Shown one piece after another: positions 25,779-33,671 of a stretch of 64,000 nucleotides of DNA. Under the pieces are notes generated by a model, which searched no databases, was not told where the DNA came from, and saw only the letters and a program-made list of their open reading frames with translations. Position 1 is the stretch's first letter, and each line of letters opens with the position of its first letter. The position numbers were made by a program, and so were the translations under genes. Source of the DNA: Thermoleophilia bacterium (GTDB taxonomy: Bacteria; Actinomycetota; Thermoleophilia; UBA2241); contig JAWKKE010000002.1 in the NCBI GenBank assembly GCA_041393415.1, positions 186,001 through 250,000 on the forward strand, read 5' to 3'.

Positions 25779-27127
25779 CAACCCGCATCACTGGTCACGT
25801 CCGCCGGCGCCGCTACCGCGACAAGGCTACGGGCGAGTGGCACGAGGGAGCGTGGGAGTACCGCATCGAACTCGGCAAGGCCGGCGCAGCCCGGCGGCGA
25901 GTCGAGCGCGGAGGCTTCCGCACCCGCAAGCTCGCTGAAGCGGCGCTACGCGAGGAACTGCGGGCACGTGAAGCGGGCACCTACGTTGCCCGTAGCTCGC
26001 TGACAGTCGAAAGCTATTTCGCGGAGCGCTGGTTGCCGTGGCTCAGCGAACGCACGAAGAACCCCGTGCGGGCCACGACGGCGGACCTGTACGCCCGTGC
26101 GCTCCGTCTGTACATCGCCCCGCACATCGGGAAGACGCCCCTACAGGAGTTGGGGCCTGCCGATGTCGACGCGCTCTATGTCAGTCTCGCCAAAGGAGAC
26201 CCCGAGGCTGGCCGCAAGCCTCTCGGGGCACACGCGCTCCACAACGTCGCTACCGTGCTCCACGGCGGCCTGGAGCAGGCCGTCAGATGGGAACTGCTGT
26301 CGCGCAACCCCGCGACCAAAGCAGCGGCGCCAGAGCGCAAGCAGAGCCCGGAGGCGGCGCACTGGAGCCCTGAGCAGGTGGGCGCCTTCCTCGATTGGGC
26401 CGACGTGGCCTTGACGGCGGAGCGGCACATCCCCGTGACGTTCGCACGGAAGGGCAAGACATACGGCTACCAACGCACAGTCTCGGCCGATCCGATGCAA
26501 CGAGCGCTGTGGTACGTGGTAGCGAATACCGGCATGCGACGCGGCGAAGTATGCGGTTTACGCTGGTCGCACGTCGATCTCCATTCCGGACTCCTACGGA
26601 TCGAGCACGCGCGGGTTCAGGCCGGCGGCCGCGTCGTCGACTCAGGGCCGAAGACTGCCCGCGGGTTGCGCACCGTCGCCCTCGACGCGAGCACAGTCGA
26701 CGTCTTGAGGGAGTGGCAGAGCACACAGCGGCGGGAACGGCTGCGCTTCGGGACGTCGTGGGAGGACACCGAGGGGCACGTCTTCACGCAGAACGTGCTC
26801 TTCACTGAACCTACTCGCTACGGTGTCCCTGTGGCGCCGCGATGGGTTACGGAGGCGTTCACGCGCGCCGTGCAAGAGGCAGGCTTGCCGCCCATCACCG
26901 TCCACGGCTTGCGCCACTCATGGGCCACGGCGGCGTTGGAAGCAGGCGAGCACTTGCGCGCCGTTGCCGATCATCTAGGACACTCCGATACCTCAGTGAC
27001 GGATCGCACCTATACACACTCTGTGCGTCGTGTGCAGGACACGACGGCGCTCCGCGTGGCGGCGCTGATAGCGAGCAAACGGGGGGCAGCGAGAAACGTT
27101 GGGGGGCAGACGGGGGGCAAAGAGTAG
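25775..27127 (+). CDS. int: Tyrosine site-specific integrase of the element
   Basis: 450 residues. An N-terminal arm-binding domain (VRRRRYRDKATGEWHEG, with FRTRKLAEAALREEL) and a SAM-like core-binding domain (about residues 75-170) precede the catalytic domain, which has Arg in NTGMRRGEVCGLRW, HGLRHSWATAAL (His-x-x-Arg), LGHSDTSVT and the nucleophile in DRTYTH. The gene ends 52 bases from attR, the usual position for an integrase using a tRNA site. Its last 50 bases encode GG-rich repeats that double as likely arm-type binding sites (27081-27119). Confidence 0.93.
   Translation: MTTRITGHVRRRRYRDKATGEWHEGAWEYRIELGKAGAARRRVERGGFRTRKLAEAALREELRAREAGTYVARSSLTVESYFAERWLPWLSERTKNPVRATTADLYARALRLYIAPHIGKTPLQELGPADVDALYVSLAKGDPEAGRKPLGAHALHNVATVLHGGLEQAVRWELLSRNPATKAAAPERKQSPEAAHWSPEQVGAFLDWADVALTAERHIPVTFARKGKTYGYQRTVSADPMQRALWYVVANTGMRRGEVCGLRWSHVDLHSGLLRIEHARVQAGGRVVDSGPKTARGLRTVALDASTVDVLREWQSTQRRERLRFGTSWEDTEGHVFTQNVLFTEPTRYGVPVAPRWVTEAFTRAVQEAGLPPITVHGLRHSWATAALEAGEHLRAVADHLGHSDTSVTDRTYTHSVRRVQDTTALRVAALIASKRGAARNVGGQTGGKE
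27081..27119. repeat. Right-end integrase arm-type repeats
   Basis: GGGGGGCAG occurs at 27081-27089 and 27101-27109, and GGGGGGCA at 27112-27119, inside the 3' end of the integrase gene. The last two, TTGGGGGGCAGACGGGGGGC in context, are nearly identical to the pair at 20218-20240 near the left end. Matching sites inside both ends of the element fit integrase arm-binding. Confidence 0.6.
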
Positions 27128-27179
27128 GTCTTGCCACCTTAGTAGGGAGTGGGGAAGAGGACAAAACACCTGCAAAGTA

Positions 27180-27228
27180 AATGGTCGGCGTGAGAGGATT
27201 TGAACCTCCGACCCCTAGTCCCCCAGAC
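27180..27228. repeat. attR: right 49-bp direct repeat within tRNA-Pro
   Basis: Identical to 20043-20091. It forms the 3' half of the intact tRNA-Pro gene, so the element restores the tRNA on integration. Crossover must lie within these 49 bases; identity ends in the anticodon arm. Confidence 0.9.
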
Positions 27229-27259
27229 TAGTGCGCTAACCAGACTGCGCCACACGCCG
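27182..27259 (-). tRNA. tRNA-Pro (anticodon GGG)
   Basis: On the minus strand the acceptor arms CGGCGTG and CACGCCG pair over 7 bp, followed by A73 and an encoded CCA. The D-arm contains GCGCAG..GGTTAGCGC, the anticodon stem CTAGT/ACTAG closes a loop CTGGGGG with anticodon GGG, and the T-loop reads GGTTCAAATCC. All parts are intact over 78 bases. The 3' half is shared with the element's attachment repeat. Confidence 0.95.
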
Positions 27260-27270
27260 ACCGCAAGATC

Positions 27271-27279
27271 ATTCTAGCA
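27271..27279 (-). promoter_or_regulatory. Extended -10 promoter for tRNA-Pro
   Basis: On the minus strand TGCTAGAAT (TGn + TAGAAT) ends 12 bases before the mature tRNA 5' end at 27259, giving a start near 27264 and a very short 5' leader for RNase P to remove. No clear -35. Confidence 0.6.
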
Positions 27280-27326
27280 TAGGCCCGTCGAGCCGCTGCG
27301 ACAACGGCGATGGCCGGCGAGAGCTC

Positions 27327-27371
27327 TGATACCTTAAGAGATGGCGCCTCTCCCGGAGATGGCACCTCTCC
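27327..27371 (+). promoter_or_regulatory. Promoter-like element and tandem repeat upstream of manC
   Basis: TGATACCTT (27327-27335) fits an extended -10. Just after it a 16-bp repeat GAGATGGCGCCTCTCC (27338-27353) recurs with one mismatch at 27356-27371, inside the predicted 5' leader and before the GTG start at 27397. The repeat could be a protein or RNA control site, or chance duplication. Confidence 0.35.
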
Positions 27372-27396
27372 TCTCGCGAACGATGGAGGCCGGCCC

Positions 27397-29970
27397 GTGA
27401 AGGCGGTCGTCATGGCGGGCGGCGAGGGCACGCGCCTCCGCCCGCTCACCAGCAGTCAGCCCAAGCCAATGGTGTCGCTCTGCGGCAAACCCTGCTTGGA
27501 GTACATTCTCGATCTCCTCGTCCGTCACGATGTCCACGATGTGGTGGCCACACTGATGTTTCTGCCGCAAATCATCCGAGACGCCTTCGGCGACGGCTCC
27601 ACCGCCGGCGTGAATCTCGAGTATTCCGTAGAACTCACCCCCGCAGGCACCGCCGGCAGCGTCAAACTGGCCCAAGAGCGTCTCGGCGACGATACCTTTC
27701 TCGCCATCAGCGGCGACGCGCTCACCGACATGGACTTGACCGAGTTGCTTGCTTTTCACCGGCGATCCGGCGCCCTCGCGACAATCGCTTTGAAACGCAT
27801 GCCCAACCCCCTCGACTTCGGCGTCGTCATCACCGCTGCCGACGGACGCATAGAGCGATTCCTCGAGAAGCCTACTTGGGGAGAGGTGTTCAGCGACACG
27901 GTGAACACTGGTATCTACGTTCTCGAACCCGAGATACTGAGGCGCATACCTCCGGCACGTCCCTTCGACTTCAGCAGCGAGCTCTTCCCGCTTCTCCTCA
28001 GTGCCGGCGCGCCGCTCTACGGCTTCGTGAGCGACGACTACTGGCAAGACATCGGCTCCCTCGACAGCTACCTTGCGGCGAATCGAGACCTCCTCGATGG
28101 TCGTGTGAAAGCTGCGATCCCCGGCCTCGAACTGCACGACCGCATCTTCCTCGGCGATGGAGTGAATCTCGAGGCGCTTGAGGGTATGCGCGGGCCGGCC
28201 TTCGTGGGGAATTACGCTCGCCTCGACGCCACAGCCAGGATCGACTCGTATTCAGTTCTCGGTGCCAATGTCGTCGTTAAGGCGAACGCATGGACACGAA
28301 ACAGCGTGGTGGGCGCGAATACCTACATAGGCCCATCCGTTGCCCTGAACGGGACGATCGTCGGCAGGCACTGCGATCTCAAGGCGGGCGCGCGCTGTGA
28401 CGAAGGAGCGGCGATCGGCGATCATTGCGTGCTCGGCGAGCAGGCGGAGATCGCCCGCGACGTGAAGATCTATCCGTTCCGAACGGTGGAGCCTGGAGCG
28501 CAGGTCACAGGCAGCCTGATCTGGGAGAAACGGGGGCGTTCACGCCTGTTCAGCAGAGAAGGCGTCACGGGCCTCGTCAACGTCGATGTGAGCGCGGAAC
28601 TGGCGGTGCGCCTCGCCATGGCCTACGGCACCGTTCTCCCCAAGGGGGCCGTGATTGCCGCAAGCCGCGATGCGCACCGTGCCGCGCGCGTCATGAAGCG
28701 GGCGTTGATCTCCGGACTCAACGGGGTCGGCGTGAATGTGAGCGACCTACGGGTCGCCAGCAGTGCCCTTACACGCTTTGAAATCGGTCGCTCCGGTCTC
28801 GACGGTGGACTACATGTGTATCTCGCCGCGTGGGACCCAGAGCGCGTACTGATCCAGTTCGTGGAGCCGCCGGGCATCGACCTGGGCGAGCAGGCACAGA
28901 AGCAGATCGAGCGGACCCTCGGCCGGCAAGATTTCCGGCGTGTCGCCGCCGACGACCTGGGCGACGTCGTCTACCCCCACCGTACCCTCAATGCGTACAC
29001 AGACAGCCTCGTGGCTGCCTGGAATGCGAAAGCGATCCGCGAGCGCGCCTTTCGCATCGTTGTCGACTACGCACACTCGCCCGCCTCCCTGGTGCTCCCG
29101 CGCATACTCGACGCACTCGGCGTTGAGTTTCTTGTGCTACGTCCGACGAGCCATGAGCCTCCGACGCCGGCGATTCGCGATTGGCGTGACGGCGATCGTG
29201 ACGCGGTGCGCACCATGATCCTCGAGACCAGAGCCGATCTCGGCTTGATCGTCGATGCAGACGCCGAACGGCTCTCCATCATCGACGAGACCGGGGAGGA
29301 GGTATCGCACGAGGCCGCGCTCCTACTCTTCGTGAAGATGGTCGCTCAGCGCTCGCCTGCCGGATCAACAATCGCGCTCCCGCTCACCGTCACGCGCCTC
29401 GCCGACGCGCTGGCCGACCAAGCCAACGCGCGCGTGCTCCGCACGCGCTCGACCCCATCGGCGCTCATGCACGCCGCAATCGCAGATGGCGTCGTGCTCG
29501 CCGGGATCCTTGGAGGCGGCTACATCTTCCCGTCGTTCTCGCCGGCGTTCGACGCGGTGGCGAGCCTTGCCGTCCTCCTTGACTTGCTCGCAACCACCGA
29601 GGAACCGATGAGCCGGCTCATCGCCGACCTGCCTCGGAGCTCGATCATCCATCGCACCATACCCTGCCCGTGGTCGCGCAAAGGCACGGTCATGCGCGCC
29701 ACCACCGGCGAACTGCAGACCCTGGCACAGAAGCTTCATGCCGACATCACTCTGATCGATGGGGTCCGGCTGACCATCGGGTCCGCCTGGGCCCACCTCG
29801 TGCCCGACTCCGACGAACCGGTACTTCACGTCTTCGCGGAAGGTGTCGATATCACTGAGTCAGAACGTATGAGTGACATCATTGTCTCCGCCGTCGGCAA
29901 CGCCCTCGACGGAGAAGCCGGGGAAGGAGAGGAATGGCAGGTGGCCGAGTGCGAAAGCGCCTCGGACTGA
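27397..29970 (+). CDS. manC: Mannose-1-phosphate guanylyltransferase fused to a phosphohexomutase-like domain
   Basis: 857 residues from GTG 27397 (TGGAGG seven bases upstream); upstream in-frame starts add only low-complexity sequence. Residues 1-230 are a nucleotidyltransferase (VVMAGGEGTRLRPL, ISGDALTDMD, FLEKP, NTGIYVLEPE), about 240-370 are left-handed beta-helix hexapeptide repeats, and the rest is phosphoglucomutase/phosphomannomutase-like. The mutase domain looks degenerate: the phosphoserine loop TASHNP is replaced by LAAWDP and the metal loop DGDGDR by DADAER, so mutase activity is doubtful. It likely makes GDP-mannose for Gmd/Fcl or for glycans, but NDP-glucose cannot be ruled out. 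Confidence 0.82.
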   Translation: MKAVVMAGGEGTRLRPLTSSQPKPMVSLCGKPCLEYILDLLVRHDVHDVVATLMFLPQIIRDAFGDGSTAGVNLEYSVELTPAGTAGSVKLAQERLGDDTFLAISGDALTDMDLTELLAFHRRSGALATIALKRMPNPLDFGVVITAADGRIERFLEKPTWGEVFSDTVNTGIYVLEPEILRRIPPARPFDFSSELFPLLLSAGAPLYGFVSDDYWQDIGSLDSYLAANRDLLDGRVKAAIPGLELHDRIFLGDGVNLEALEGMRGPAFVGNYARLDATARIDSYSVLGANVVVKANAWTRNSVVGANTYIGPSVALNGTIVGRHCDLKAGARCDEGAAIGDHCVLGEQAEIARDVKIYPFRTVEPGAQVTGSLIWEKRGRSRLFSREGVTGLVNVDVSAELAVRLAMAYGTVLPKGAVIAASRDAHRAARVMKRALISGLNGVGVNVSDLRVASSALTRFEIGRSGLDGGLHVYLAAWDPERVLIQFVEPPGIDLGEQAQKQIERTLGRQDFRRVAADDLGDVVYPHRTLNAYTDSLVAAWNAKAIRERAFRIVVDYAHSPASLVLPRILDALGVEFLVLRPTSHEPPTPAIRDWRDGDRDAVRTMILETRADLGLIVDADAERLSIIDETGEEVSHEAALLLFVKMVAQRSPAGSTIALPLTVTRLADALADQANARVLRTRSTPSALMHAAIADGVVLAGILGGGYIFPSFSPAFDAVASLAVLLDLLATTEEPMSRLIADLPRSSIIHRTIPCPWSRKGTVMRATTGELQTLAQKLHADITLIDGVRLTIGSAWAHLVPDSDEPVLHVFAEGVDITESERMSDIIVSAVGNALDGEAGEGEEWQVAECESASD

Positions 29971-31676
29971 CGATCCTCATCATTCTTGTTGTCGTCGCGT
30001 TGGGCGCGTTCACGGCCCTGCAGTTGGCGACCAGCAATCGCGTGAGCGACGGCGTCACAGTGGCTGGAGTAGATATCGGCGGCCTATCGCGGGAGGCGGC
30101 GCTCGACCGCCTCCAAGAGGAACTCTGGCCGCGCGTTGCCACCGCGCATCTCGATGTCGGTGATGACGAGCCGGTGACGCTGCCGCTGCCGCAACTGGGT
30201 ATTGAATTCGACGCCACCTCTACGGTCGAGGCCGCGCTCACCCGCGGTCGCTACCGCCTGCCGCTCGGGCTTCGCGTGTGGATGCCCGGTGGCGGCGGCG
30301 AAACCACGCCGCAATTCACGACCGACGCCGTGGCGCTGGAGGATGGCCTCGCTGCCGTGCGCGAGATCGTCGATTCGCCGGCCCGCGACGCCCACCTTCG
30401 CTTGCGCAGCGGCTGGGGCATCCTCGTGACTCCAAGCAGGGACGGCAAGACCGTCGACGCGGTTTCGCTGTCTCAGCTCATCGTCGCCAGCGCGCAGCAA
30501 GGAACCTCATTCACCGGCAAAGTGCCGATGTTGACCGAGTCGCCGGCGGTGACGACCGCTGAGGCGGAAGGGCGCGCCGCACGCGCTAGCGAGTACTTCG
30601 CGCGCCCCATCACCCTGCGCCTCTCAGACCGAACCGTGTCTCTCGCCCCTGAGACGATCGCAGATCTTGTGACCGTCAACCTCGACGACGACGCCGAGCG
30701 CTACCCGCTTACGTTCCGCAATGACACCGCCCGTCGGCGGCTGCACAAACTCCTCGCATGGGCCGAAAGGCCGCCGGTCGATGCCGGCATAGAGGTCCAC
30801 GCCGACGGCGGCATCACCATAACGGAGAGCAGCGACGGGGAGGTCATCGACATGGAATTCCTTCTCGAAGACCTCGACGAGGCCGCCACGAGCTCCGGTT
30901 CACGCATCGTACGCGTGACCACGTCGGCGGCCTTGCCTCAACTGACAACTGAGGACATCCGGGAGAAGGGGCTCTCCTCGCTGGGAGCTCAGTTCACAAC
31001 GTATTTCAGCCCACAGAACACAGCTCGCGTAAACAACATCGCCCTCGCTGCGAAACTCGTCGACGGAACACTCGTCGCTCCGGGGGAGACATTCTCGCTC
31101 AATGAAGCCATGGGCCCAAGGACGGTCAACCGCGGCTTCGACTACGCCCCCGTCATCGCCGCAGACGGAGTGCTGCGCCAGGGCGTCGGCGGCGGCATCT
31201 GTCAGTACGCAACTACACTCTTCAACGCCGTGCTCCTGGCCGGCTTGCCGGTAGTTGACCGTCGCGAACACTCGCTCTACATCTCGCACTATCCCGTCGG
31301 ACGGGACGCCACCGTCGCCTGGGGCAGCATCGACTTCAAGTTCCGCAACGACACGTCACATGACATTCTCATTCGCAGCTGGGTCAGCGGCGACGCGCTC
31401 ACCGTGGCGCTGGTGGGGAAGACTGGTCGTCAGGTCAAGCTCGTTACCGGCGACTTCTACGACGTGCACAAGCCAACGCACGGCAAGTCTAACCCTCGGG
31501 TGATCTACGACGCCGATCTCGGCCCGGGCGTCGTGCGCTGGGAACCCGGAGAGAATGGCCGCAGCGTGAAGGTCCAACGAACGGTACGCGACTCGTCGGG
31601 CACCTTGCTCTTTCGCGATACCTTCGTGTCGCACTACGAGCCGCTCGATTGGGTGAAGCGCGTGGGAACGGACTAA
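29934..31676 (+). CDS. VanW family protein with peptidoglycan-binding domains
   Basis: 580 residues anchored by one N-terminal membrane helix (LTILIILVVVALGAFTAL). Two PG_binding_4-type repeats cover about residues 50-320, and the VanW domain follows (about 340-500) with NNIALAAKLVDGTLVAPGE, GGGICQYATTLFNAVLLAG and EHSLYISHYPVGRDATV in sequence. A G5-like C-terminal part ends the protein. VanW proteins are cell-wall associated, but their biochemical role is unsettled. AGGAGAGG lies before ATG 29934, which overlaps the manC end by 37 bases, so the two are co-expressed and may act on the envelope. Confidence 0.85.
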   Translation: MAGGRVRKRLGLTILIILVVVALGAFTALQLATSNRVSDGVTVAGVDIGGLSREAALDRLQEELWPRVATAHLDVGDDEPVTLPLPQLGIEFDATSTVEAALTRGRYRLPLGLRVWMPGGGGETTPQFTTDAVALEDGLAAVREIVDSPARDAHLRLRSGWGILVTPSRDGKTVDAVSLSQLIVASAQQGTSFTGKVPMLTESPAVTTAEAEGRAARASEYFARPITLRLSDRTVSLAPETIADLVTVNLDDDAERYPLTFRNDTARRRLHKLLAWAERPPVDAGIEVHADGGITITESSDGEVIDMEFLLEDLDEAATSSGSRIVRVTTSAALPQLTTEDIREKGLSSLGAQFTTYFSPQNTARVNNIALAAKLVDGTLVAPGETFSLNEAMGPRTVNRGFDYAPVIAADGVLRQGVGGGICQYATTLFNAVLLAGLPVVDRREHSLYISHYPVGRDATVAWGSIDFKFRNDTSHDILIRSWVSGDALTVALVGKTGRQVKLVTGDFYDVHKPTHGKSNPRVIYDADLGPGVVRWEPGENGRSVKVQRTVRDSSGTLLFRDTFVSHYEPLDWVKRVGTD

Positions 31677-31723
31677 ACGCGAAGGACGCGCGTTACCGGC
31701 GCGACAATACGGGCCGCACCACC

Positions 31724-32302
31724 TCAGCCGGTCTTGGCGATGACCTGCTTGCAGACCACTCTGAGAGTCTCGAAGACGCCCTGCCCGGTGATGGCGCTCG
31801 CCTCAGTGACCGGTGAGCCCGTGTGGTTGAGCAACTCGTTGAGATCCTCGACGGAGAACACATCCGAGAGATCGCGCTTATTCATCTGGATGACGAACGC
31901 GAGCTTGCTGAGATCGTCGCCTTGACTCAGCAGGTTGTCCCAGAGATTGAGATAGCTCTCGACGTTCTCGTCGAGACGCGTGAGCTGCGAATCGGCGACG
32001 AAGATGATGCCGTCAATACCCTGAAGAACGAGCTTACGACTGGCGTTGTAGTAGCTCTGTCCCGGGACGGTGTACAGATGAAAGCGCGTCTGCATGCCCT
32101 TGACCGTCCCGAGAGTCAGCGGGAGAAAGTCGAAGTATAGCGTGCGCTCCTCTTCAGTAGCGATACTGACGAGCTTTCCGCGCGCGTCAGGATTGATCTT
32201 GCGATGGATGTACTGCAGATTGGATGTCTTGCCACACAGCCCGCAGCCGTAGTACACAATCTTGTAGTTGATTTCGCGAGCGGCGAAGTTGATAAGAGGC
32301 AT
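31724..32302 (-). CDS. mglA: MglA-like Ras-superfamily GTPase
   Basis: 192 residues. G1 is YYGCGLCGKTSN, the MglA switch region reads TVPGQSYYNASRKLVLQG, followed by FVADSQ and QMNKRDL (G4). MglA is a small GTPase for cell polarity and motility in Myxococcus and Thermus, cycled by the roadblock protein MglB. The mglB gene lies 10 bases upstream in the same operon. Two small deviations are GCG for GPG and KTSN for KTTN in G1; all nucleotide-contact residues remain. The process it polarises here is unknown. Confidence 0.88.
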   Translation of the reverse strand: MPLINFAAREINYKIVYYGCGLCGKTSNLQYIHRKINPDARGKLVSIATEEERTLYFDFLPLTLGTVKGMQTRFHLYTVPGQSYYNASRKLVLQGIDGIIFVADSQLTRLDENVESYLNLWDNLLSQGDDLSKLAFVIQMNKRDLSDVFSVEDLNELLNHTGSPVTEASAITGQGVFETLRVVCKQVIAKTG

Positions 32303-32312
32303 CGGCTGCGAC

Positions 32313-32798
32313 TCACATGTCTCGGAACAGATCGTCCATCGCGCTCGCAGCGGCAGTCTCGAACTCAGCGTCCATCTCTGGCGTCACGCTGTCGTCGGCA
32401 CCATCGAAGATCTGCCGAAGGACCTCAATAGCGCGCTGAGAGTAGAGCCGCACCTTGCCCACCTGCGTCTCGCGCCCGAACGTGATGATAAGAAGTACCT
32501 GGTCGGTGACCTGTGAAACATGCAGATTGAGACCCTTGCCCTCGTGAAACAGCAGCGTGAACTCGTCTTCGTCGAGGATCTTAGCGAGCTGCTGCGTCGC
32601 TGCGAACGAACTGGCGGCAAGGGAGGCAAGCGACAGAGTTTCGGGGTTGTACTCGCCGGACGTCGTCGTGATCGGTTGCCCCGACGTGCTGATGAGAGCG
32701 AGAAAACTCGAGCCCGAAACGTCCTTGAGCTTCTGTAGGAGATCGTCGCAACGATCGAGCTGACGATCGTTGATGACGAGACCCTTGCGCTTAGTCAC
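32313..32798 (-). CDS. mglB: Roadblock/LC7 domain protein, MglB-like
   Basis: 161 residues from GTG 32798, which has GGAGG five bases upstream; earlier in-frame starts add unrelated sequence. The roadblock fold shows FLALISTSGQPITT, SLASLAASSFAATQQLA and LLFHEGKGLNLHVSQV, with ILIITFGRE-like strand LLIITFGRE. MglB dimers are GTPase-activating proteins for MglA; the gene order mglB-mglA agrees. A C-terminal acidic helix (about 30 residues) extends past the domain. Confidence 0.85.
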   Translation of the reverse strand: MTKRKGLVINDRQLDRCDDLLQKLKDVSGSSFLALISTSGQPITTTSGEYNPETLSLASLAASSFAATQQLAKILDEDEFTLLFHEGKGLNLHVSQVTDQVLLIITFGRETQVGKVRLYSQRAIEVLRQIFDGADDSVTPEMDAEFETAAASAMDDLFRDM

Positions 32799-32867
32799 GT
32801 GCCCCTCCACGTAGTGGCAATCGGCGAACGACGCCACCGGTCGAACAGACGGTCAAGCGGCAGTCGC

Positions 32868-32873
32868 AGTATA
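32868..32873 (-). promoter_or_regulatory. -10 box for the mglB-mglA operon
   Basis: TATACT on the minus strand, about 70 bases before the mglB start, in the 221-base divergent spacer shared with the DUF4388 gene. No convincing -35 at 16-18 bases. Confidence 0.4.
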
Positions 32874-33019
32874 CACCAGCACTCCCACAGGTCCGCGCAA
32901 GCATCACCCCGCACGGAGGAATTGCCGCTCGCAGGCACGAAGACCTCTTGCACTGTGGCGTGGGCAACGATCGCTCCGCCGACGAACATCGCCACCGCCA
33001 GGAGGGCAACGACGACGTC

Positions 33020-33571
33020 ATGGGCTTCTTCGGTAATCTATCGGAGCTCCAGCTCACGGACTTGATCGAAATGGTGTCCTTCGGCGCCAAGTCCGGGACG
33101 TTGCTGATCCACGGCGAGCACGGCTCGGTTGTCGGCGAGCTCATTTTCGATGACGGTCTGCTGGCGCATGCCGCGGTCGGCACGTTGCGAGCGGAGCACG
33201 CTTTCTATGCCTTGCTCGCCTTCCGGCAGGGAGCCTTCAGCTTCGATCCCGATGCTGCGAGGCCACCGATCGACACACCGCGCCTTCAGACCCCGCGCCT
33301 TCTCATGGAGGGAATGCGCCGTCTGGACGAAATCTCACGTCTGCGTCGGCGGCTGCCCGGCAACTCGGTCCTCAACGTCGGCGGCACTGGCAGTCTCGAG
33401 GGCATCATCGAGTGCGAGATCGTTGATTTCGTCGACAGCGAGTCGCGCGCCGTCGACTCTCTGCTCCGCTACCTCATGTCGGCGGGATACGCAGACGAAT
33501 ACGAATGCCTTCGCGCCATCTGCGCCCTCCTGGAGCGCGGCATCCTCATCCACACCAGCCAGCCCGAATAG
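33020..33571 (+). CDS. DUF4388 (PATAN-like) domain protein
   Basis: 183 residues from ATG 33020, with AGGAGGG 13 bases upstream. The N-terminal domain MGFFGNLSELQLTDLIEMVS with GTLLIHGE, GELIFDDGLLAHA and GAFSFDP is characteristic of DUF4388, found in two-component and MglA/roadblock settings. The C-terminal 90 residues are helical with VNVGG-like VLNVGGTGSLEG and no known family. Divergent from mglBA, so a link to that GTPase module is likely; no catalytic residues are evident. Confidence 0.75.
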   Translation: MGFFGNLSELQLTDLIEMVSFGAKSGTLLIHGEHGSVVGELIFDDGLLAHAAVGTLRAEHAFYALLAFRQGAFSFDPDAARPPIDTPRLQTPRLLMEGMRRLDEISRLRRRLPGNSVLNVGGTGSLEGIIECEIVDFVDSESRAVDSLLRYLMSAGYADEYECLRAICALLERGILIHTSQPE

Positions 33572-33603
33572 GAACGCGTAGAGGCGAACGCCTCAAGTTG
33601 AAC

Positions 33604-33632
33604 TTGAACCTTCGGGTCGACTCCGGTACGAT
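33604..33632 (+). promoter_or_regulatory. Promoter for rsiG-garA-merR
   Basis: TTGAAC (33604-33609) and TACGAT (33627-33632) are separated by exactly 17 bases. Transcription would start near 33639, about 33 bases before the rsiG ATG, with GGAGAGGAG in the leader. This is the best sigma-70-type match I found in the window. Confidence 0.7.
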
Positions 33633-33671
33633 GCTCTCATCTGTCCCTGAGACACGGAGAGGAGACGCGCC

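Larger units (their letters stand above)
20043..27228. mobile_element. Integrative element in tRNA-Pro(GGG), about 7.2 kb
   Basis: A 49-bp direct repeat at 20043-20091 and 27180-27228 matches the 3' half of tRNA-Pro from the anticodon arm to the CCA end. The intact tRNA is at the right end and only the 3' fragment is at the left, as expected after integration by a tyrosine recombinase. Between them lie, left to right, cargo (DUF4325 protein, STAS-GHKL ATPase, lipoprotein), an iteron array, a RepA-like ATPase, a small protein, Xis and XRE genes, a helix-turn-helix protein and the integrase. I see no capsid, packaging or DNA-transfer genes, so it is a replicon-type island, a satellite or a reduced element rather than a complete prophage or conjugative element. 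Confidence 0.88.

Noticed and set aside
20043..27228. Complete prophage or conjugative element
   Set aside because: No terminase, portal, capsid, tail, relaxase or FtsK-like transfer gene is present in the 7.2 kb.
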